Positions 15,475-23,950 of a stretch of DNA of 64,000 nt are shown here, in pieces. The position numbers and the translations under genes are program-made. Position 1 is the first letter of the stretch; every line of letters begins with the position of its first letter. Under the pieces are notes generated by a model. The model was given only the letters and a program-made list of their open reading frames with translations, was not told the DNA's origin and did no database searches. This DNA is from Microbulbifer sp. A4B17 (GTDB taxonomy: Bacteria > Pseudomonadota > Gammaproteobacteria > Pseudomonadales > Cellvibrionaceae): positions 1,684,501 to 1,748,500 of the forward strand of contig NZ_CP029064.1 in the NCBI RefSeq assembly GCF_003076275.1, written 5' to 3'.

Positions 15475-16482
15475 GTGAACCTGTTAAGAGAGTGCTCACG
15501 TACTTTGATAATTTGTGTGGTAGTAGCGGTAATTACCCAGGCTATCTGGGGGGGGAGCTATGCAATTCACGGCGTGATTTCTTTGGCGTACGGATTTATA
15601 GCTACATCCACGAGACAGATAGTCGAGTTTTTCAAGCCCGCCTGGCCCTCTAAATTAAAGTATGCAGTGGTGAGTTTAGCGGCAATTATACTGGGAACTC
15701 TACATGCTTGGTGGTGGATATCGGGCTTTGGGGCATTTCGGGCACTTGATTTTTTAATTATTGCCACTCTTCTTTCTATTTTTCTCTATCAAGTTCATCT
15801 TAACCGGGAGCAATCTCACCAACTTGAGAGGGAGCGTCAGGAAGCTGAATTGTTAAAGCTCGAACAACAAAAGACTCTGGCTCAAAGCCAGCTGAAAGTG
15901 CTGCAAAGCCAGATAGAACCTCATTTTCTTTTCAATACCCTGGCCAATCTAAAAATGCTTATTCGCCATGATCCTCAAAAAGCGGAAACCCTACTGGATA
16001 ACTTTAGTGATCTCTTACGATTTAGCTTGAAAAAATCCCGTTCCGATCAGGTGTCTTTAAAGGATGAGCTTAGCAGTTTGAAGTGCTATCTGGAGATTCA
16101 AAAGATACGCTTGGGGGAAAGGTTAGAGTATGAGGTCGATTTATCAGGAGATGTAAGTTTAGAGACCTTCGTTCCTCCTCTGCTCGTACAACCCTTAGTG
16201 GAAAATGCGATTTTTCATGGCATTGAGCCTGCGGCCAAAGGTGGATTGGTAACGTTGAGGGTGAAACAAAAGGAAGACCAGTGGGTTATTGAGGTAGAAG
16301 ACAATGGTGTGGGGCTTGCTGCTGGAGTCAACAACCTTAGCTCCAGTAAACATAATGGAATTGCACTAAGCAATATCAGGGAGCGCCTTTCTACCCTCTA
16401 CCAGGAGCGTGGTAAACTGCTGATTCAAAGTAATAATCAGGGTGGGGTAACTGCCCGTTTGGAGTTTCCATGCGTGCCATAA
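15475..16482 (+). CDS. LytS-type sensor histidine kinase
   Basis: I chose GTG 15475, 6 bases after GGAG, giving 335 residues; GTG 15463 is alternative. Four membrane helices lie within about residues 8-105. A coiled-coil linker (about 108-145) leads to the His_kinase domain with IEPHFLFNTL, where H150 is the expected phospho-acceptor. The ATPase part shows LLVQPLVENAIFHGI (N box) and VEDNGVG, and the end includes GIALSNIRERL. The domain belongs to the LytS/YehU group, whose partners carry LytTR domains. The next gene is exactly such a regulator and overlaps by 13 bases. Confidence 0.9.
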   Translation: MNLLRECSRTLIICVVVAVITQAIWGGSYAIHGVISLAYGFIATSTRQIVEFFKPAWPSKLKYAVVSLAAIILGTLHAWWWISGFGAFRALDFLIIATLLSIFLYQVHLNREQSHQLERERQEAELLKLEQQKTLAQSQLKVLQSQIEPHFLFNTLANLKMLIRHDPQKAETLLDNFSDLLRFSLKKSRSDQVSLKDELSSLKCYLEIQKIRLGERLEYEVDLSGDVSLETFVPPLLVQPLVENAIFHGIEPAAKGGLVTLRVKQKEDQWVIEVEDNGVGLAAGVNNLSSSKHNGIALSNIRERLSTLYQERGKLLIQSNNQGGVTARLEFPCVP

Positions 16483-17231
16483 TTGCAGATGATGAACCTT
16501 TGTTACGTCACCACCTGGATCATATGCTTGCAGACGTTTTTCCAGAGCTTGAAATTGTAGGTAAAGCAGCAGATGGTGAAGAGGCACTGCAATTGTGCGG
16601 AAAAGCAGAGCCGGATGTTATTTTTCTTGATATCCGTATGCCTGGCCTGGATGGTCTGGCGGTTGCAGAGGCTCTCAGGAAATCTGAAAAACAGCCTATC
16701 GTAGTATTTGTTACAGCTTATGATGAATATGCAGTGAAGGCTTTCGAGCAGGAAGCAGCTGATTACCTGCTGAAACCGATTGATGACAAGCGTCTGGTTC
16801 AGGCCTGTGAGCGTATTCGCCAGCGCTTAAAGGAGAGAGAGGAGAGAAGTGTTACGGCAGGCCCTGATATACACGCCATTCTCAAGCAGCTGTCCTCAAG
16901 CCAGCCGGAATATTTGCGCTGGATTCGGGCGAGTAAGGGGGAAGATGTCTACCTGATTGCTTGTGATGAGGTTTCAGCATTCGTTGCTGAAGATAAATAC
17001 ACCACCGTTTACTCTGAGCAGGGACAACATATAATCAGGACGCCGCTAAAGGAACTCTTGTCTCAATTACAGCCGGATTTGTTTTGGCAAATTCATCGCT
17101 CCACCATTGTCTGTGTGAAACGTATCCAAAAAATAAGTCGTGGCTTGACAGGCAGTATAACGGTAGTGATGGATGATGGACGTCAATTTGGCGTTAGCCG
17201 CAGGGCGGCATCAATGTTTAAGTCTATGTAA
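16470..17231 (+). CDS. LytTR-family response regulator
   Basis: This 253-residue protein has a receiver domain at 1-115: acidic pocket DDE (7-9), phospho-acceptor D54 in FLDIRMPG, and the conserved Lys in YLLKP. A linker leads to a LytTR DNA-binding domain at about 150-250 (IACDEVSAFVAEDKYTTVYS, PDLFWQIHRSTIV, VSRRAASMF). It should be phosphorylated by the overlapping LytS-type kinase and bind direct repeats in promoters. Nearby targets may include the barrel gene at 14293, but no operator was identified. Confidence 0.92.
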   Translation: MRAIIADDEPLLRHHLDHMLADVFPELEIVGKAADGEEALQLCGKAEPDVIFLDIRMPGLDGLAVAEALRKSEKQPIVVFVTAYDEYAVKAFEQEAADYLLKPIDDKRLVQACERIRQRLKEREERSVTAGPDIHAILKQLSSSQPEYLRWIRASKGEDVYLIACDEVSAFVAEDKYTTVYSEQGQHIIRTPLKELLSQLQPDLFWQIHRSTIVCVKRIQKISRGLTGSITVVMDDGRQFGVSRRAASMFKSM

Positions 17232-17569
17232 AAGTGAAGTACGTATTTACTATTTATTCTTTTTATGGGCATCTTGAATAGTCGTTATTGATAAGCATTA
17301 TAGCGATCAGTTTTTATTTCTTGATGTACATTGGTACTACTTTGGTGTCAGTTAATTGCTTACCAGCTATGAACGTAAGGCCGACCAGGGAAGAGTGGCC
17401 TTGTTTTTGGATAAAAATTTTTGTGGTGCTGAGCTGTATGATAGTCTACCAGATAGCTTTATGAAAAGTTGCAGGCGTTCTAATTGGAGCGCTTTGTGTA
17501 TGTGATACGTTCTACCTAGTATTTTACCTTCCTTAAGAAAATTAAAAAGTCCAGTCGTAATCCTTTCCC
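17232..17569. other. Intergenic stretch with a possible Cys-rich protein scrap
   Basis: A plus-strand frame (17359-17505) without start codon reads SYERKADQGRVALFLDKNF, then CGAELYDSLPDSFMKSC and RRSNWSALCM. The FLDKNFCG string recalls beta/gamma-crystallin or I36-type Greek-key motifs (F-x-D-x-NF-x-G). It may be a remnant. Otherwise nothing is seen. Confidence 0.3.
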
Positions 17570-17926
17570 ATGAGAAATCTGATTGTTTTTATTGCCCTTA
17601 TTGTTGTTATCCAGAGATGGGATGACATCGGCCGTATTTTTTCTTCAACACCTTCCGTCATGCCGGTTGCTACAGAAGTTGAGGCTTTAGAGGGGCAGGT
17701 TATTCTTTATGCTACAAAGTGGTGTGGATACTGTAAAAAGGCAAGAAATCTGATGCGTAAAAATAACATCGATTTTGTTGAATATGATATTGAGGCTTCG
17801 AAAGAGGCGAGAGCGCAATACGATCAATTAGGTGGTAAAGGAGTTCCTTTACTATTGATCAATGGTGAATTGATTCATGGCTATAATGCAGGAAAAATAC
17901 TTCGTGCGTATCAAGGCTCCGAATAG
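17570..17926 (+). CDS. Membrane-tethered glutaredoxin-like protein
   Basis: This 118-residue protein has an N-terminal hydrophobic segment (MRNLIVFIALIVVIQ) that looks like an uncleaved anchor or signal. A short linker follows, then a glutaredoxin domain (about 40-116). VILYATKWCGYCKKARNLM holds the CGYC active site, and GGKGVPLLLING has the cis-Pro. GELIHGYNAGKI matches the glutathione-binding end. With the anchor it would act at the periplasmic face or be exported, reducing or isomerising disulphides. It is a single gene with about 450 gene-free bases after it. Confidence 0.8.
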   Translation: MRNLIVFIALIVVIQRWDDIGRIFSSTPSVMPVATEVEALEGQVILYATKWCGYCKKARNLMRKNNIDFVEYDIEASKEARAQYDQLGGKGVPLLLINGELIHGYNAGKILRAYQGSE

Positions 17927-18380
17927 CGATACCCATGATTTGTCGTGAAAGGTAAAAATATTATGAGGCGCTTAGTGTTGTTACTTTTCGATGTAATTGG
18001 TAGTAATTTACTTTTTTAGATCCGGTCGAGATAATCGCGTGCAATACGCACTTGCATATAGCGGTGGTTCGCTTAAATGACTGGCATAGGTTTTTAGATT
18101 TAACACATTAGTTCTTTGACTCTGGTGGGGTTGTAGCCCAATAAAAACCTGGTTTACTTCCCTTTTTGGGAAGTATCGGTACTTCTTGATAAGAATTTTT
18201 GTTTTGGAGTTGCTATGCACATTGTTTAATGTGTGCTTGGCTTTCGTCTTATCTATTGACGACTGTGCCATCAGGGGCTCTTTAGCTTTGATGTTAATTA
18301 GTATGGCAATTGAAAGTCTGTTTTGCCGCCCTGCAGATGTTTGTGCATGAGTTTTTATATCTGCTAATAATGGATCTATC
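17927..18380. other. Intergenic stretch, no supported gene
   Basis: A minus-strand frame at 18008-18382 is open for 124 codons, but its composition (many K, S, T, Q; no motif, no ribosome site) and position over the promoter of the next gene argue against a real product. An imperfect hairpin (ACTTCCC with GGGAAGT near 18150-18170) is present. Confidence 0.4.
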
Positions 18381-19274
18381 ATGCTTAATGGTCTTAACTT
18401 GGATTCTTGCGCTATTTCTGTTGAAGGGTTTGAGGACCTGATTGAAGTTAAAGCACCTTACTTTGCATTAGAGTCTTTACATTTTGATATTGACGGTTGG
18501 TTGATTGCCAGGGTGCCAGTTCAATGTGAAAATACTTTCGAAAGAACATTAATGGATGTGGCGGAAATAGGCAGGCACTTAGCTATTTTAGGGTCATGCT
18601 TTGGGGCCTTGGCGCACCCTTTGAAGTTAAGACATTATTATTTGGTTTGGAAGGCTGACCTTAAAACCTTTGATAATTTAATTTCGGACACTCGTCCTGA
18701 TTATCTCTTTGCTCGTACTAAAGCGGTATTTACCAGTAAAAGAGAGTTGATAGCTGAATCTGAGCTGCTGGATACTACGGGTGAAGTTGCCGCCAGGCTT
18801 AATGTGAGATATCGCGTAATGAAGGAGAAATCTTTCCATAGAGTTTATGACAGATATATCCAGGATGTCTCTCCTGTTATTGAGAGTGTTAATCCTTACG
18901 GAAAGAGTATAGACATAAAGATTTTAAGCGTTGATGATCAAACTTTAAGTGCGACTATCGGCCAGGTGGCACCTGAAATGTGTCTAGGCCATTTTGATCG
19001 GGTTAAGGCATTACCAGTAGCAACTTCCTCTCAATGTATGTTTAAGTCCTGTTGTCTATTTTTAAGAAACCTGCTTGGTGAGGATGAAGCTCGTTTTGTT
19101 CTGACATCAACAGATCTGCGTGCAGATAATTTGGCTTTGGCCGGCCAGGAAGTAGATATTAAAATATCTCTTGTGGATGTTAAGGGGGACCTGTTTACTG
19201 TCCGGAGTATTGCTACAAATAATCATGGTGAAGCTGTCGGAGAGGCGGTAAGCCATATTAAGAAAGCATCTTAA
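18381..19274 (+). CDS. Probable double-hotdog-fold protein
   Basis: This 297-residue protein has no signal peptide or membrane helix. The first half has FDIDGWLIARVPV, then a helix AEIGRHLAILGSCFGALA in the place of the central hotdog helix, then strands (YYLVWKADLK, LFARTKAVFTSK, VAARLNVRYRVM). The second half repeats the scheme (LSATIGQVAPEMCLGHFDRV, a helix at SSQCMFKSCCLFLRNLLG, then VDIKISLVDVKG). Two fused hotdog units occur in acyl-thioester dehydratases and thioesterases such as FabA/FabZ relatives. I infer a role on an acyl-CoA or acyl-ACP; the catalytic His/Asp cannot be fixed by eye. Confidence 0.5.
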   Translation: MLNGLNLDSCAISVEGFEDLIEVKAPYFALESLHFDIDGWLIARVPVQCENTFERTLMDVAEIGRHLAILGSCFGALAHPLKLRHYYLVWKADLKTFDNLISDTRPDYLFARTKAVFTSKRELIAESELLDTTGEVAARLNVRYRVMKEKSFHRVYDRYIQDVSPVIESVNPYGKSIDIKILSVDDQTLSATIGQVAPEMCLGHFDRVKALPVATSSQCMFKSCCLFLRNLLGEDEARFVLTSTDLRADNLALAGQEVDIKISLVDVKGDLFTVRSIATNNHGEAVGEAVSHIKKAS

Positions 19275-19592
19275 TTATTGCTAAGCTTTTACTTCAACTT
19301 GCCGGTGAAAACTTTTTTCTCTAATGCCGGCAAGTTTTCTGCTTTATTTGACTAGTAGCTCTGGGCCTCTCTAAGGCGGCCGTAACTCTAACTATAAGTT
19401 GGACTTTCGTACACCCTGTAGCTTTACTCATTTCACCTGTCTCTACTTGGGACCCGTCTATCCACATTTTTTGAGCCATTCAAATTGGCTGATCCCCCGC
19501 TTATCCTCCGTGACGACTACTTATCGCATAGGGAAGATTCTGAATTTAGATCTCGCTAATTTGCTCCCAACTTAAACGCAAGGATAGATCTA
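19275..19592. other. Intergenic stretch after the hotdog gene
   Basis: Apart from the hairpin at 19296-19336 no gene or RNA is recognised. The right-hand part should carry the promoter of the export operon, with AAGGATAGATCTA just before its first ATG. Confidence 0.4.
19296..19340 (+). terminator. Hairpin with short T-run after the hotdog gene
   Basis: A 10-bp perfect stem AACTTGCCGG (19296-19305) pairs with CCGGCAAGTT (19327-19336), followed by TTCT. The loop is long (21 nt). Its position 22 bases after the stop supports a terminator. Confidence 0.6.
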
Positions 19593-20207
19593 ATGAAAAA
19601 GTTGATAGCAGTATTAATTATGAACTTGGGGATGAGTATCTCCTCATTCGCTGCAGTCGATGCACAAATGGAAGGCTTGTATCAAAAAGCTACAAAGCAG
19701 GGAGGGGATGCGGTAGAGGAATCTTATGAAATTTTCAAATTAGCACAGAAAGAAGATCCCACTGATCCTGTTGTGCTCTTTTATCTGGGGGCCAGTGAGA
19801 CATTGATGGCAAAAGAAAGTTTACTGCCCTGGAGGAAGGTCAGTTATGCAGAGAATGGAATTGCTCGAATGGATAAGGCACTCACCATGATTGAAGAAAT
19901 GGAAGATCCCGGTCGACCCTCTCATGGCGTACCGCAAGATATACTACTTAAAGGGATTGCCGCTACAACTTTTACTAAGGTACCTAAGTTCTTTAACGCT
20001 TTTGACCGTGGATTTGAACTGTACCGAGAGTTGATGAGTGATCCACGTATGGGATATTTACCGCCGAGTGCTACACGTTGGGTTTATTGTGGTGCTGTGC
20101 AGGCTGCGGGGCTTCAGAACAATTCAAAGTTGGCGAACTCCTGGAAAGCTAAAGCGCGAGATAACGGCATTTCAAGCCCCTGCCGTGATGATAGCAATTC
20201 CGATTAA
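19593..20207 (+). CDS. Periplasmic TPR-like protein of an export operon
   Basis: This 204-residue protein has a signal peptide (MKKLIAVLIMNLGMSISSFA). The mature part is helical: YQKATKQGGDAVEESYEIFK, DPTDPVVLFYLGASETLMAK, RMDKALTMIEEM, RWVYCGAVQAAGLQNNSKL. This suggests two or three degenerate TPR pairs. It ends with a Cys-containing tail. It lies 24 bases before the ABC ATPase gene, so it is probably the first gene of a four-gene operon and may act as a periplasmic adaptor. The family is not named. Confidence 0.65.
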   Translation: MKKLIAVLIMNLGMSISSFAAVDAQMEGLYQKATKQGGDAVEESYEIFKLAQKEDPTDPVVLFYLGASETLMAKESLLPWRKVSYAENGIARMDKALTMIEEMEDPGRPSHGVPQDILLKGIAATTFTKVPKFFNAFDRGFELYRELMSDPRMGYLPPSATRWVYCGAVQAAGLQNNSKLANSWKAKARDNGISSPCRDDSNSD

Positions 20208-20231
20208 TAGCAGCGATCAGGTGGAGAATCC

Positions 20232-20915
20232 ATGTTACAGCTAACCCATATTGAAAAGACTTATACCTCCGGTGAGATCCAGCTTCAGGCGCTAAGGGAT
20301 GTGAACCTACATATTCGTGCGGGGACTATGGTGGCGCTATGTGGTCCATCGGGCTCAGGCAAGAGCACTCTGTTAAATATCTGCGGGCTACTGGATCAAG
20401 ATTACAGTGGCGAGGTTTGCTTTTCTGGTGAAGTGATGACTAGAAATTATCGGCAGGCAAAGGAGATCCGCCGTGCACACTTGGGCTTTGTGTTTCAGAA
20501 ATTTAATTTGGTCCCAGTAATGACGGCTTTTGAGAATGTGGCCTATCCCCTGCTTCTGAATGGAATTAAAGAGGGAGAGGTTAAGCGGAGAGTCATGGCT
20601 ATGTTAGATCATGTGGGGTTGTCCCAGTTTGCCAAATACCGGCCGGGTCGCCTCTCTGGAGGTCAGCAGCAGAGAGTAGCGATCGCCCGGGCTCTGGTGC
20701 ACCACCCCAGACTTGTGATAGCCGATGAGCCCACAGCCAGTTTAGATAGTGTAACAGCGGAGCAGATTATTGAACTAATGAAAGGTTTGGGGCGGGAGCA
20801 AGAAACCGCATTTATTGTGGCCAGCCACGATGATCGTATGACCCGCCATTGCGATAGGATTATTGATTTAATAGATGGTGTAATTTATCAGGGGGAAGCT
20901 TTATGCGTCGCTTAA
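20232..20915 (+). CDS. ABC transporter ATP-binding protein, LolD/MacB type
   Basis: The protein has 227 residues, the usual size for this class. Walker A GPSGSGKST, Q-loop FVFQKFNLVPVMTAFENV, signature LSGGQQQR, Walker B LVIADEPTASLD and the H-loop region ASHDD are all intact. The start is ATG 20232 behind GTGGAGAA. It overlaps the FtsX-type permease by 13 bases. LolD/MacB-type ATPases power mechanotransmission (lipoprotein release or export of periplasmic substrates) rather than transport through the membrane. Confidence 0.92.
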   Translation: MLQLTHIEKTYTSGEIQLQALRDVNLHIRAGTMVALCGPSGSGKSTLLNICGLLDQDYSGEVCFSGEVMTRNYRQAKEIRRAHLGFVFQKFNLVPVMTAFENVAYPLLLNGIKEGEVKRRVMAMLDHVGLSQFAKYRPGRLSGGQQQRVAIARALVHHPRLVIADEPTASLDSVTAEQIIELMKGLGREQETAFIVASHDDRMTRHCDRIIDLIDGVIYQGEALCVA

Positions 20916-22117
20916 AAATCGCCATATTAAATTTATTGCGCAATCGTCGCAGAAGCTTGTTGACCGTTGCTATTGTTTCCATCGTAGTGACTGCTTTGAT
21001 GGTCTCCGGAGGCTTTGGTCTCTTTACTTACCAGTCTCTTAAAGAAGGTGCCGCGCGAAGCGAAGGACATCTGGTGTTAACACAGCCGGGATATTTTGCT
21101 TCTGATGAGGAGTTCCCACTACAAAATGGTTTGGATAATGCGCATGAATTGCGTAAACGGCTGCTGCTTGAGGATCGGATAAAGGCGGTGCAACCCAGGG
21201 TTTATCTGCAGGGATTGATTTCCAATGGCGATAAGTCCTCCATTTTTTTAGGGCAGGGAATACTATCCAGCGAATTCCGAGTAAAAGGTCCATTTCTTGA
21301 TGTTACTAAGGGCGGTATTTTATCCAGTAACGAAGATATCAGTGACCCTGAAATTATGCTGGGTAAGGATCTTGCTAGAAACCTCAAGGTGCAGCCAGGA
21401 GATTATGTCACTTTAATGTCCTCTACGGTGCATGGAGCCCTCAATGCGATGGACTTTAAAGTGAGGGGTATTTTCGGTACTGGTGTTCCTGATATGGATA
21501 AGCGCCAGGTTTATATTTCGGTAAAATCTGCTCAGTTCCTGTTGGATAGTGATCGAGTCAGTACCATGACGATCTACGGGTATGACCTTGATGAGGCAGA
21601 ACTTTTACAGGAACAATTGGGGCAGTTAGTTCCAGAGTTAGAAATTACCAGCTGGGAGGATCGTGCCTTCATTTATCGGGGAGTTAAAAATCTCTATGAC
21701 CGGACATTTGGTCTGATGGGTTTTATCATGGCGATGGTTATCTTTGTATCGCTCTTCAATACTTTGGCTATGTCGGTAACGGAGAGAACCCAGGAAATAG
21801 GTACCCTTTCTGCACTGGGGGCATCTAAGGCGGAATTGATTACAGGTTTCATATTGGAGGCTCTGGTATTGGCGGTAGTAGGTTCTATAGCAGGTATTAT
21901 TTTGGCTGGTCTGATAAGCGCTGGATTGATGGTATTTGATATCACTATGCCGCCACCACCTGGAAAGACAACAGGGTATCCTTTGAATATTTATTTTTCT
22001 ATTAACCTGGCTTGGATGATTTCAGTTGTGATAGCTGCGATATGTGTTTTTTCATCCTTCCTGGCAGCGCGGAAAGGTGTCAATAAACCGATTACTGAGG
22101 CATTGGTCCATGTATAA
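20903..22117 (+). CDS. FtsX/MacB-type ABC permease
   Basis: This 404-residue protein has a first membrane helix at about 18-42 (SLLTVAIVSIVVTALMVSGG), a large periplasmic domain (about 45-265) and three helices near 270-400. The start of the FtsX domain shows LMGFIMAMVIFVSLFNTLAM then ERTQEIGTLSALGA. This topology is that of LolC/E and MacB permeases. It probably works as a dimer with the preceding ATPase. Its stop overlaps the start of the LolA-like gene by 8 bases, indicating translational coupling. Confidence 0.9.
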   Translation: MRRLKIAILNLLRNRRRSLLTVAIVSIVVTALMVSGGFGLFTYQSLKEGAARSEGHLVLTQPGYFASDEEFPLQNGLDNAHELRKRLLLEDRIKAVQPRVYLQGLISNGDKSSIFLGQGILSSEFRVKGPFLDVTKGGILSSNEDISDPEIMLGKDLARNLKVQPGDYVTLMSSTVHGALNAMDFKVRGIFGTGVPDMDKRQVYISVKSAQFLLDSDRVSTMTIYGYDLDEAELLQEQLGQLVPELEITSWEDRAFIYRGVKNLYDRTFGLMGFIMAMVIFVSLFNTLAMSVTERTQEIGTLSALGASKAELITGFILEALVLAVVGSIAGIILAGLISAGLMVFDITMPPPPGKTTGYPLNIYFSINLAWMISVVIAAICVFSSFLAARKGVNKPITEALVHV

Positions 22118-22895
22118 ATTAAAAATAGGCAGAACCAGCTTGGTTATTTGGTTATTAATGATGTTTTCTCCCTTTCTATTTGCCGAGACTGATCAGGGAA
22201 GAGATGAATTCTCATCCGTGCAGGTTGAAAGCATGTTGGCCAAAGCTGATTCATATCGTATTGGGGAAGCGTCTTCCAAAGTTGTCACCAATATTCAGGT
22301 TTTTAAAGGTGGTCAGCTGGAGAGTCAGGATCGGTTCCACGTTTATACTCGTCCTGAGAGGAAATCTCTGGTGGTATTTAAAGGCGTTGGTGAAGAAGGG
22401 CAAAAGATGTTGATGTTGCAAGATAACTATTGGCTATTGATGCCCCGCAGTCGCCGCCCAATCCGTATTACACCAATGCAGAGATTACTTGGAGAGGCGT
22501 CAATTGGCGATATTGCAACTCTGACCTGGAGCCAGGATTATCAAGGCAAATTTGAAGCAAGTGAAGTTCTAAAGGATAAGCAGACCTACAAGCTTCAACT
22601 GGAGGCGAAAACCAAAGGGGCCAGCTATCAAAAGATAACACTGTGGCTTGATGGTGAGAGTCACTTTCCTATCCAGGCGGAGCTTTACCTGAAGTCCGGG
22701 AAATTGGCAAAAGTTGCTCATTTCGTACCTGGGTTCAGGGGCGAAGAGCTGTTTGTGGAGGAGATGGTTTTAGTAGATAGTATTAAAGCGACTACTAAAA
22801 CGAGGGTTCACTATGAGAGCAGCACTGCGCATCAGTTACCGGAGAAATTTTATAATCCTGCTTACTTGAGTCGGCAGTCTAAAATGGAACTCTGA
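22110..22895 (+). CDS. LolA-like outer-membrane lipoprotein-sorting family protein
   Basis: This 261-residue protein starts at ATG 22110, overlapping the permease stop. A signal peptide (KIGRTSLVIWLLMMFSPFLFA) is followed by a LolA/LppX-like half-barrel: YRIGEASSKVVTNIQVF, DRFHVYTRPERKSLVVFKG, QKMLMLQDNYWLLMPRSRRP and a C-terminal HFVPGFRGEELF. This family regularly accompanies MacB/FtsX-type transporters. The protein should carry a hydrophobic ligand or lipid from the permease across the periplasm. With the TPR protein, the ATPase and the permease it makes a complete export unit of unknown cargo. Confidence 0.85.
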   Translation: MYKLKIGRTSLVIWLLMMFSPFLFAETDQGRDEFSSVQVESMLAKADSYRIGEASSKVVTNIQVFKGGQLESQDRFHVYTRPERKSLVVFKGVGEEGQKMLMLQDNYWLLMPRSRRPIRITPMQRLLGEASIGDIATLTWSQDYQGKFEASEVLKDKQTYKLQLEAKTKGASYQKITLWLDGESHFPIQAELYLKSGKLAKVAHFVPGFRGEELFVEEMVLVDSIKATTKTRVHYESSTAHQLPEKFYNPAYLSRQSKMEL

Positions 22896-22906
22896 AGGTC
22901 TTGCCT

Positions 22907-22934
22907 CTGCCAGTATCAACTCGGATACTGGCAG
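22907..22934. terminator. Bidirectional hairpin between export operon and dusC
   Basis: An 11-bp perfect stem (22907-22917 with 22924-22934) has a 6-nt loop. It lies 12 bases from each of the two convergent stop codons. There is no T-run. Confidence 0.65.
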
Positions 22935-22945
22935 GGTACCGGAAA

Positions 22946-23950
22946 TTAGGCTGCCTCAACTGCTGATGTTTGAATTTCCCGTTCTTCGGAGAAAGCTTTA
23001 TCGAGTCCTTCGGCTTCCCTGAGGCGCTTTATTTTATCAAAGAATAACTGTGCTTCCGGGAAGGCTAATTTTAAATAGGCGAGCCACTGTTTAATTCGAT
23101 TTCCAAGGTACTTGGAAGGGTAAACTTCCCGAGTGGTTTGATAGTAACCCCAGAGAACTTCAATAATTTCCTGCCAGCCCATCGCTGAATAGCTCTCGCC
23201 TGCGCAATAGGCTTTTATTTGCCTGCCCAAATCTGGTCTGGCCAGCAGACTGCGACCAAACATAAATGCTTCACATCCAGTAACTTCTCGGCAGCGTTGA
23301 AATTCCTCAAGTGTCCAGATATCCCCATTGGCAATGACTGGGATTTTCAGCTTTTCACGGATCTCACCAATATATTCCCAGTAGGCAGGGGGTTTATAGC
23401 CGTCGACTTTGGAGCGCGCGTGTACCGCTAACTCGTTGGCACCACCAGTCGCTGCAGCTTGGGCGTTATCCATATAGGAAGAGCGATCATTAAAGCCCAA
23501 TCGAATTTTTGCGGTAACTGGGATGTTTTCCGGGACAGCGCGGCGAACGGCTCCCACAATAGCTTCCACCCTGTGAGGACTCTGCAGTAGGCAGGCACCG
23601 CCATCGCTGTTATTTACAGACTTGGCGGGGCAGCCAAAATTCAGATCAATCGCTTTAGCACCAAATTCAACTGCTTTTACTGCGTTTATAGCCATTGCAC
23701 CAGGATTGCCACCTAGCAGCTGTAACCGTACGGATATGCCGCTTGGGGTCCTGGCTCCATTATCGACTTCTGGGCACAAACGAGTGAATACCCTACGGGG
23801 CAAACGGGTATTGGTAACGCGAACAAATTCTGTGACACAGACATCCACCCCTCCGATGGCAGAGAGCAGGGCGCGGACATGATGGTCGATCACGCCCTCC
23901 ATTGGCGCCTGATAGATTTTGGGTTCTAGGGGAGGTGTCTTATTGGTCAT
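22946..23950 (-). CDS. dusC: tRNA-dihydrouridine(16) synthase DusC
   Basis: This 334-residue flavoenzyme reduces uridine 16 in the tRNA D-loop using NADPH. The sequence has YQAPMEGVIDHHVR at the FMN-binding start, RLQLLGGNP, DLNFGCPAKSVN with the catalytic Cys, GGACLL, the TAKIRLGF strand, LAVHARSKVDGY and VIANGDIW. The QL-GGNP and HARSKVDGY patterns favour DusC over DusA or DusB. It is a single gene, convergent to the export operon. Confidence 0.92.
   Translation of the reverse strand: MTNKTPPLEPKIYQAPMEGVIDHHVRALLSAIGGVDVCVTEFVRVTNTRLPRRVFTRLCPEVDNGARTPSGISVRLQLLGGNPGAMAINAVKAVEFGAKAIDLNFGCPAKSVNNSDGGACLLQSPHRVEAIVGAVRRAVPENIPVTAKIRLGFNDRSSYMDNAQAAATGGANELAVHARSKVDGYKPPAYWEYIGEIREKLKIPVIANGDIWTLEEFQRCREVTGCEAFMFGRSLLARPDLGRQIKAYCAGESYSAMGWQEIIEVLWGYYQTTREVYPSKYLGNRIKQWLAYLKLAFPEAQLFFDKIKRLREAEGLDKAFSEEREIQTSAVEAA

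Noticed and set aside
18008..18382. 124-codon open frame on the minus strand
   Set aside because: No ribosome site, no motif, biased K/S/T/Q composition, and it covers the promoter of the 18381 gene.
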